Assembly (NCBI RefSeq): GCF_038900095.1
Contig: NZ_JBBMQQ010000001.1
Span: 992,001 to 1,056,000 of the forward strand
Direction of reading: 5' to 3'
Source of the DNA: Hoeflea sp038900095
GTDB taxonomy: Bacteria; Pseudomonadota; Alphaproteobacteria; Rhizobiales; Rhizobiaceae
Length of the DNA: 64,000 nucleotides
Below, piece after piece: positions 58,906-64,000 of this stretch. The translations under genes were made by a program, and so were the position numbers. Position 1 is the first letter of the stretch. Each line of letters begins with the position of its first letter. The notes under the pieces were generated by a model, which saw only the letters and a list, made by a program, of their open reading frames with translations, ran no database searches and was not told the DNA's origin.

Positions 58906-59841
58906 TCAGAAAAACAGCGTTCTCGACGTGGTCTGCTCGGCCGGCACCTGGTCGACAAACATCTGCCACGCCTTCTGGTAAGCCGGCAGATAGTTCAGCT
59001 CGTGATCATCGCCAAGTTGTTCGAGTTCTAAGTATGCTTGCAGCAGCATGTCCACGAACTTGAATCCCGAAGACAGGTCTTCCGGCTCGATGCCGGACTG
59101 CTGGGCGGCGTTCTCGTAAAGGTACTGAGCTGCGGCGCGCTGCTCCATCCAGTCGGCCAGCGTGGTCTTTTCTTCCTGGCTGACCCGGTCAAGCCAGAGG
59201 GCACCCGCCTTCCCCACCGCCATGTGGTCTGACGGATCGATGCCTCCGATTTCAGCATAGGTTCCGGCCAGACGCTTAGGGCCATGATACATGCCCATGG
59301 CGAGCGACTGCTGCTGGGTCATGATCGACTTGGCGATTTCCTTTTCGACACCGGAAAAGAAACCGGATTCATCCGTCCGGATCGCGCTCAGCGCACGCCG
59401 GTCAAGATCGCCGAACGCGGTGTACCAGTCGACAGCCTCATTGGTCCTGGTGCGGAACGGCTTGCCGCTCTCGGCCATGCTGATGATTCTCGCGTCAATG
59501 GCCTTGCGGGCCGCATCAACCACCTCGGACTTGGTCTTTCCCGACGAGAACGGCTCGGCGGACGGATCGGTAACGGCAATTGAGAGATTGGTGGAGGAAT
59601 AGCCCGGGCGCACAGGCATGTAGATCTCGTAGCCATTTGGCTCCGATACGCTGAATACGGCTGCGATCGGCGCAATGTTGCCGAACAGATCGTAAGTCCC
59701 GGTGGCTTCCACGCCGCTGACCGGTCCCAAATCCTGATAGGATTGAATAACATAGGCATGGATGGTCGGCACGGAATCCTTGACGGTTCCCGTGCGACTA
59801 ACGGTTCGAATATTCGAATGGCTAACGCCTTCGATATTCAT
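58906..59841 (-). CDS. Unrecognised 311-residue protein
   Basis: 311 residues with GGGAGA before the ATG at 59,841. It has no signal peptide, membrane segment or motif I recognise. The first third has Ser/Thr/Pro-rich segments (YGPVSGVEA-like, YSSTNLSIAVTDPSAEP); the rest is helical and rich in Glu, Gln and Ala (ALWLDRVSQEEKTTLADWME, then LLQAYLELEQLGDD). Codon use is like the neighbours. Gaps of 230-240 bp on both sides suggest it has its own promoter. A secreted, type I-like or structural role cannot be decided from sequence. Confidence 0.65.
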   Translation of the reverse strand: MNIEGVSHSNIRTVSRTGTVKDSVPTIHAYVIQSYQDLGPVSGVEATGTYDLFGNIAPIAAVFSVSEPNGYEIYMPVRPGYSSTNLSIAVTDPSAEPFSSGKTKSEVVDAARKAIDARIISMAESGKPFRTRTNEAVDWYTAFGDLDRRALSAIRTDESGFFSGVEKEIAKSIMTQQQSLAMGMYHGPKRLAGTYAEIGGIDPSDHMAVGKAGALWLDRVSQEEKTTLADWMEQRAAAQYLYENAAQQSGIEPEDLSSGFKFVDMLLQAYLELEQLGDDHELNYLPAYQKAWQMFVDQVPAEQTTSRTLFF

Positions 59842-60081
59842 GCCTGTCTCCCAATAAATAATTCTGACAATCGCCGGGCAGCCTTGCTCGAAACTGTCGA
59901 TTCATTTGATTTATACATTTTGTATTCAACGCCTGGATGACAAAGCCGTCGCTGTCTGAGCTGATGCCGTGGCCCGTGCGATCAGGGATGAAAGCCAGAT
60001 GGACCCAGATCCGCTTTGCTCTTGCGGGTTTGTGGGGCTTGGCCTATCCCATGCACGTTCCCCAATCACCGGAGTGATCTC

Positions 60082-61566
60082 ATGTCCTACGCCAAGCTCG
60101 ATGCCCATTGCCGCGCTCTGGGCGCGCTGGAGCACGCGCTCTCCATTCTCGGCACTGATGAAGCGACCAACATGGCGCCCGGCGGCGGCGAGAGCCGCGC
60201 CGAAGCAATGGCAACACTGTCGGGCATGTATCACCGCCAGGCCACCGACAGCCAGGTGCGCGACTGGATCGAGGCAGCAAAGGCTGAACCGCTTGAACCG
60301 GAACAGAAAATTGCACTTGGCGAACTGGAACGCAGCTTCATCAACATGACCTGCCTGCCGTCGGATTTCGTCGAACGCAAGATGCGCACCGGCATGCGCT
60401 CGGAGCAATTGTGGCGTTTGGCACGCCCCAAGGGCGACTGGCAGGCGTTTCAGCCGGCGCTGGAAGGCATCGTCTCGATGCTACGCGAGGAAGCCGCGAT
60501 GCGGGCCGAGGTGCTCGGGCTGGCGCCTTACGATGCGCTGATGGAACAGTTCGATCCGGGCAACCGCACCGCGCAGATCACACCGGTTTTCGCCGAACTC
60601 AAGGCGTTTCTTGTCGACTTCCTGCCCACGGCGCTTGCGGCCCAGGAAGAGCGGCTGGCAAAACGGCCACTCAAGCCTCTCTCCGGCGATTATCCGGTCG
60701 AGCGGCAGAAGGCGCTCGGCATCGAGATGATGAAGGCGGTCGGGTTCGACATGAACCACGGCAGCCTCTCGGTCTCGGACCACCCGTTCTGCGGCGGCGT
60801 TCCCAGCGATGTGCGGATGACGACACGCTACCGGACTGATGAATTCCTGCCGGCCCTGATGGGTATCCTGCACGAGACCGGGCACGGGCTTTACGAGCAG
60901 AACCTGCCCAAGGACTGGGCGCACTGGCCATCGGGCAAGGCCCGCGGCATGTCGATCCATGAAAGCCAGAGCCTGTTTGTCGAAAAACAGATCGGCCGCA
61001 ACCCGGCTTTCTGGCGCTTTGCCCTGCCGCTGGTCGATGCGCATCTGCACGAGAGCTGGACCATGGAAGACCTGCTGCCGCATGTGCACCTGATCAAGCG
61101 CGGCAAGATCCGGGTCGATGCCGACGAGGTCACCTACCCGCTGCATGTGATCCTGCGCTATGAGCTCGAACAGGATCTGCTTTCTGGCCGGCTCGAGGTC
61201 AAGGACCTGCCGGAAGCCTGGGACGCGAAAATGCAGGCTTCGCTCGGCATCTCCACGCTTGATGATCCGAAGAACGGACCAATGCAGGATGTGCACTGGT
61301 CATCGGGATCGTTCGGTTATTTCCCGTCCTACACGCTGGGCGCACTGATGGCGGCACAGCAATGGGCTGCGATCCTCAAGATCAATCCACGCGTCAACGA
61401 GCAGATCGCGTCGGGCGATTTCGACCAGGTCAATGCCTGGCGGCGCGACAACATCTGGTCAAAGGCATCGACGGCTTCAACGCCCGAGATCCTGCGCCAG
61501 GCCACCGGCGAAGACCTCAACCCATCCTATTTCATCGCCCATCTGGAAGCCCGCTACGGGCAGTGA
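60082..61566 (+). CDS. M32-family metallocarboxypeptidase (carboxypeptidase Taq type)
   Basis: 494 residues from the ATG at 60,082, preceded by GGAG; the in-frame start 22 codons upstream lacks one. The zinc motif is HETGH in GILHETGHGLYEQN near residue 262, with the third ligand Glu in MSIHESQSLFVEKQ about 30 residues later. DHPFC in the catalytic domain and the C-terminal helical part are typical of M32. It removes C-terminal amino acids from peptides in the cytoplasm. A symmetrical hairpin ends the gene. Confidence 0.93.
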   Translation: MSYAKLDAHCRALGALEHALSILGTDEATNMAPGGGESRAEAMATLSGMYHRQATDSQVRDWIEAAKAEPLEPEQKIALGELERSFINMTCLPSDFVERKMRTGMRSEQLWRLARPKGDWQAFQPALEGIVSMLREEAAMRAEVLGLAPYDALMEQFDPGNRTAQITPVFAELKAFLVDFLPTALAAQEERLAKRPLKPLSGDYPVERQKALGIEMMKAVGFDMNHGSLSVSDHPFCGGVPSDVRMTTRYRTDEFLPALMGILHETGHGLYEQNLPKDWAHWPSGKARGMSIHESQSLFVEKQIGRNPAFWRFALPLVDAHLHESWTMEDLLPHVHLIKRGKIRVDADEVTYPLHVILRYELEQDLLSGRLEVKDLPEAWDAKMQASLGISTLDDPKNGPMQDVHWSSGSFGYFPSYTLGALMAAQQWAAILKINPRVNEQIASGDFDQVNAWRRDNIWSKASTASTPEILRQATGEDLNPSYFIAHLEARYGQ

Positions 61567-61575
61567 AACGATGGA

Positions 61576-61597
61576 GGCAAGGTTTTGTTGCCTTGCC
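61576..61597. terminator. Terminator-like hairpin between convergent genes
   Basis: GGCAAGG (61,576-61,582) pairs with CCTTGCC (61,591-61,597) around TTTTGTTG, nine bases after the peptidase stop and 14 bases before the end of the convergent EamA gene. It may serve both. Confidence 0.6.
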
Positions 61598-61610
61598 CCT
61601 TGTCGCCCGT

Positions 61611-62519
61611 TCAGCCGATTGTCTGGTCGGCAAGTACGGCCTTTGCAAGTGCTGCTTCCTGGCGGCGGCGCTTGCGCTCGCGCATGATGGTGTAAAGCCC
61701 GGTGGCGATGATGATGCAGGCGCCGGCCAGCGTGTAGAAATCCGGGAATTCGGAAAACACCAGGATGCCGACGATGGTGGAAAACACCAGCCGCGAATAG
61801 CGGAACGGCGTCACCACGGAGATCTCGCCGATCCGGGTGGCTTCGGTCAGCGCCCAGTAGGCCAGCACGCCCACCGACAACGCACCAGCCAGATACATCG
61901 CCTCGGTTACATTCGGCATCACCGCCTCGCCGGTGATGGCCATCAGCGCGACACCGGATATGCCGACCGCGAAGAAGCCCCAGGCCGACAATTGCAGCGA
62001 GGAAGTGGTCTTGGGCACTTTGCGGCTGGCCAGATCACGGATCCCGAGGCCAACCACCCCGGCGACTGCCCAAAGCACTTCCGGCTCGAAGCCTTCCAGG
62101 CCTGGGCGAATGACCAGCAGGACACCACAAAATCCGACCAGAATCGCGGTCCAGCGGCGCCAGCCGACCGCCTCGCCGAGCACCAGTGCGGCTCCCATGG
62201 TCACCAGCAGCGGCGTCGCCTGCAGGATGGTGGTGGCTGTTGCCAGCGGGATCAGGCTCAGTGCGGTGACGAAGCACAGCCCGCCGATCATTTCCGAAAG
62301 ATTGCGCAGCACCACCGCGGGATGAAAGAAGCCGCGTGAAAACACGCTGGTGCCGCTGAGCCGGGCATAGATCGCGAAGATCAAGGCTCCGACAAAGCCG
62401 AGTACCAGCAGGATTTCACCGACTGGCAATCCGGAAGCGGCCAGCTTGATGAACATGTCTTCACCGGCAAACCCCGCCATGCCGAGAACCATCAGCATGA
62501 TGCCGCGCATATTGTCCAT
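61611..62519 (-). CDS. EamA-domain (DMT superfamily) transporter
   Basis: 302 residues with ten hydrophobic segments in two EamA halves, for example IMLMVLGMAGFAGEDMFIKL at the start and LVGFCGVLLVIRPGLEG near residue 140. It is an inner-membrane drug/metabolite transporter of unknown substrate. A second possible ATG lies three codons in. The MarR gene upstream on the same strand, 123 bp away, may control it, which would suggest export of a small toxic compound. Confidence 0.88.
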   Translation of the reverse strand: MDNMRGIMLMVLGMAGFAGEDMFIKLAASGLPVGEILLVLGFVGALIFAIYARLSGTSVFSRGFFHPAVVLRNLSEMIGGLCFVTALSLIPLATATTILQATPLLVTMGAALVLGEAVGWRRWTAILVGFCGVLLVIRPGLEGFEPEVLWAVAGVVGLGIRDLASRKVPKTTSSLQLSAWGFFAVGISGVALMAITGEAVMPNVTEAMYLAGALSVGVLAYWALTEATRIGEISVVTPFRYSRLVFSTIVGILVFSEFPDFYTLAGACIIIATGLYTIMRERKRRRQEAALAKAVLADQTIG

Positions 62520-62642
62520 GAAAACTGATCCCCGTCGGGCTGGTGTGAGGTGGCCGGACGATGCGGCCGATTTCCTGCCTACTCCGTTTGGTTTGGCCGC
62601 GAAACCCCTTTCTCATCCCGCGACAGATACGGCCACCAAGCC

Positions 62643-63083
62643 TCACTCCGGCCTGGCGTTGCGCAAGTTCGACAGGATGCGGCCCAACATGCTCAGGAAC
62701 AGTTCGCGTTCGGCTGCGGGCAGTCCTGCCGCGACAAGGTCGTTGGCCTTGTCCGCAGCGTCAATGGCCGGCGCCTGCAGCCCGCGTGCAGCCTGCGTCA
62801 GCCAGACCTGCTGCGAACGCCTGTCATCGGGATGCGGCCTCCGCTCCACCAGCCGGTCGCGTTCCATGCGGGCAAGGGTATTGGCCATGGTTGCCTGCTC
62901 AACCGCCAGACGCCGGGCCAGATCACGCTGGGTCAATCCGTCATCGCTCCACAATTCATTGAGCGCGAGGAATTGCGCAGGCGAGAGTTTCAAAGGTGCA
63001 AGCCCGCGCTGCAAGGCAGCCGCGTAAAGGCGGGTGATTTCGCTGGTCAGGGCGCCGGCAGAGCGGTCTTTGTCGAACATCAT
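62643..63083 (-). CDS. MarR-family transcriptional regulator
   Basis: 146 residues, normal MarR length. The winged helix spans about 35-105 with LAPLKLSPAQFLALNEL, LTQRDLARRLAVEQATMANT and the wing RDRLVERRPHPDDRRSQQV. Dimerisation helices are at both ends. It probably represses the EamA transporter gene downstream and itself, with release by a small aromatic ligand; this is inferred from position. Confidence 0.88.
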   Translation of the reverse strand: MMFDKDRSAGALTSEITRLYAAALQRGLAPLKLSPAQFLALNELWSDDGLTQRDLARRLAVEQATMANTLARMERDRLVERRPHPDDRRSQQVWLTQAARGLQAPAIDAADKANDLVAAGLPAAERELFLSMLGRILSNLRNARPE

Positions 63084-63308
63084 GCGTCCTCTTACAGCAA
63101 TATAGCTAGCTATTCAATAATGCATAGCAAGCTAACAAATTGATATGAAACGCACCCTACCCGCCCAACAATCTGATAACGCAGAGCAATTTGGAATCCC
63201 CCTGGTCGGAGGCAAAAACGGATCGAGATAACAAGCTAGGCGTGATGCCCTGTGTTCTGTAGGCAGGTTGATGACCTCCGAAACCGCTTGGCAAAGGCCC
63301 GCAGCCGC

Positions 63309-63746
63309 ATGACCGATCTAGCCGCCTATGGCAGCCTGTTTCTCGCCGCCCTGCTGGCAGCGACGCTGATCCCGGCGCAATCGGAAAGCGTACTGGGCGG
63401 CCTAGTCGTTCTCGGCGAGCAACCGGTCGCAGCCCTTGTTGCGGTTGCCAGCCTCGGCAACATTCTGGGCTCGGTGCTCAACTGGCTGATCGGGCGCGGC
63501 GTCGAACGGTTTCGAGACCGGAAATGGTTTCCGGCCAGCAAGAGCCAACTCGCGCGGGCGCAGCTGCGTTATCAGCGTTTTGGCTACTGGTCGCTGCTTC
63601 TTGCCTGGGTGCCGATCATCGGCGACCCGCTAACACTTGTGGCAGGCATCATGCGCGAACCGTTGTGGCGGTTTTTGATCCTGGTCTCGATCGGCAAGAC
63701 AGGGCGCTATGCCGTGCTGGTCGCCGGGGTTGGCGCGTTCACATAA
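63309..63746 (+). CDS. YqaA-type (DedA-related) membrane protein
   Basis: 145 residues from the ATG at 63,309; an in-frame start 19 codons upstream adds a polar leader. About four hydrophobic segments occur, with the re-entrant-type region LLAATLIPAQSESVLGGLVV near residue 14 and GYWSLLLAWVPIIGDPLTLV near 95. This is the SNARE-associated/DedA-related YqaA family of the inner membrane. Related proteins flip lipids or maintain membrane balance, but the function of YqaA is not established. Confidence 0.85.
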   Translation: MTDLAAYGSLFLAALLAATLIPAQSESVLGGLVVLGEQPVAALVAVASLGNILGSVLNWLIGRGVERFRDRKWFPASKSQLARAQLRYQRFGYWSLLLAWVPIIGDPLTLVAGIMREPLWRFLILVSIGKTGRYAVLVAGVGAFT

Positions 63747-63816
63747 AACGGTTGGGGCGGATGCGGGGAATCTGGCAGTATCCGCTTCAAGTGCCCTCAC
63801 CTTTCAGGTTTCGCCC

Positions 63817-64000
63817 ATGTTATCAGCCCTCACGCTTATCCTGACCTGCCAGTTGATCGGCGAGCTGTTCACCCGGTTCTTCGGCCTGCCGGTGCCCGGA
63901 CCGGTGGCGGGCATGGTGATATTGTTTGCGCTGCTGGCCATTCATGGCTCCGTGCCCAGGGATGTCGGCACGGTTGCGGATACCTTGCTCAAGAACCTGG
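63817..64000 (+). CDS. LrgA/CidA-type holin-like protein, N-terminal part (window edge)
   Basis: The first 61 codons are visible from the ATG at 63,817, then the window ends. The text MLSALTLILTCQLIGELF, then LPVPGPVAGMVILFALLA is characteristic of CidA/LrgA, including the PGPVAGM loop between the first helices. These membrane proteins act with LrgB-type partners in cell lysis control or pyruvate/acetate transport. The partner gene should lie just beyond the window. Confidence 0.85.
   Translation, partial: MLSALTLILTCQLIGELFTRFFGLPVPGPVAGMVILFALLAIHGSVPRDVGTVADTLLKNL

Overview
The window looks like chromosome from a high-G+C alphaproteobacterium, most likely of the order Hyphomicrobiales (Rhizobiales). 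This is inferred from the gene order dacF-tmk-holB-metG-tatD-metallohydrolase, from an Azospirillum-type oxidative L-arabinose pathway, and from the many TRAP and ABC sugar uptake genes. The species cannot be named from the sequence. Most of the 64 kb is ordinary core or catabolic sequence. A block of about 25.2 kb in the middle is an integrated mobile element.

Positions 1-21,220 carry catabolic operons on the + strand. First comes the end of an L-arabinose/D-galactose 1-dehydrogenase gene and an L-2-keto-3-deoxyarabonate dehydratase. A glutathione S-transferase, a LysR regulator and an HyuA/HyuB hydantoinase-oxoprolinase pair follow, then a complete TRAP transporter (DctQ, DctM, DctP). Next is a two-part amino-sugar locus. 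GntR, a NagB-II-like SIS deaminase, NagA and an FGGY kinase form the first part. A second GntR, a single-SIS protein and a full ABC sugar importer form the second. A pair of operator-like palindromes lies between the two parts.

Positions 21,443-46,659 are an integrative element in the 3' end of tRNA-Ser(UGA). A 15-bp stretch of the tRNA 3' end is repeated exactly at 21,443 and 46,645, and a tyrosine integrase lies just inside the left copy. Going rightward the element carries a recombination/replication module (integrase, AT-rich mosaic gene, excisionase-like protein, winged-helix protein, iteron-like repeats). It then carries a defence module: an endonuclease/exonuclease/phosphatase-fold protein and a type I hsdM-hsdS-[HEPN/Abi-like gene]-hsdR locus. 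After about 1.1 kb without convincing genes comes a copper-resistance module. That module holds three multicopper oxidases, a CusF-like chaperone, a cupredoxin, a TolC-family outer membrane protein, two small secreted or lipoproteins, a cytochrome c, CueR, a CopA-type copper ATPase and a DUF305 membrane protein. Four promoters with the 19-bp spacer typical of MerR/CueR control flank these genes and suggest a single CueR regulon.

Positions 46,736-64,000 return to core genes: RlpA, D-Ala-D-Ala carboxypeptidase, thymidylate kinase, DNA polymerase III delta', methionyl-tRNA synthetase, TatD, a metallo-beta-lactamase-fold hydrolase, a GAF-GGDEF-EAL protein, a CaiB-type CoA-transferase, an unrecognised 311-residue protein, an M32 carboxypeptidase, an EamA transporter with a MarR regulator, a YqaA-type membrane protein, and the start of an LrgA/CidA-type gene cut by the window edge.

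No CRISPR array, rRNA or intact insertion sequence was seen. The best candidates for new biology are the HEPN/Abi-like gene wedged between hsdS and hsdR beside a second, diverged hsdR 5' end, the iteron-like repeats after the winged-helix gene, and the CueR-controlled small proteins of unknown role.
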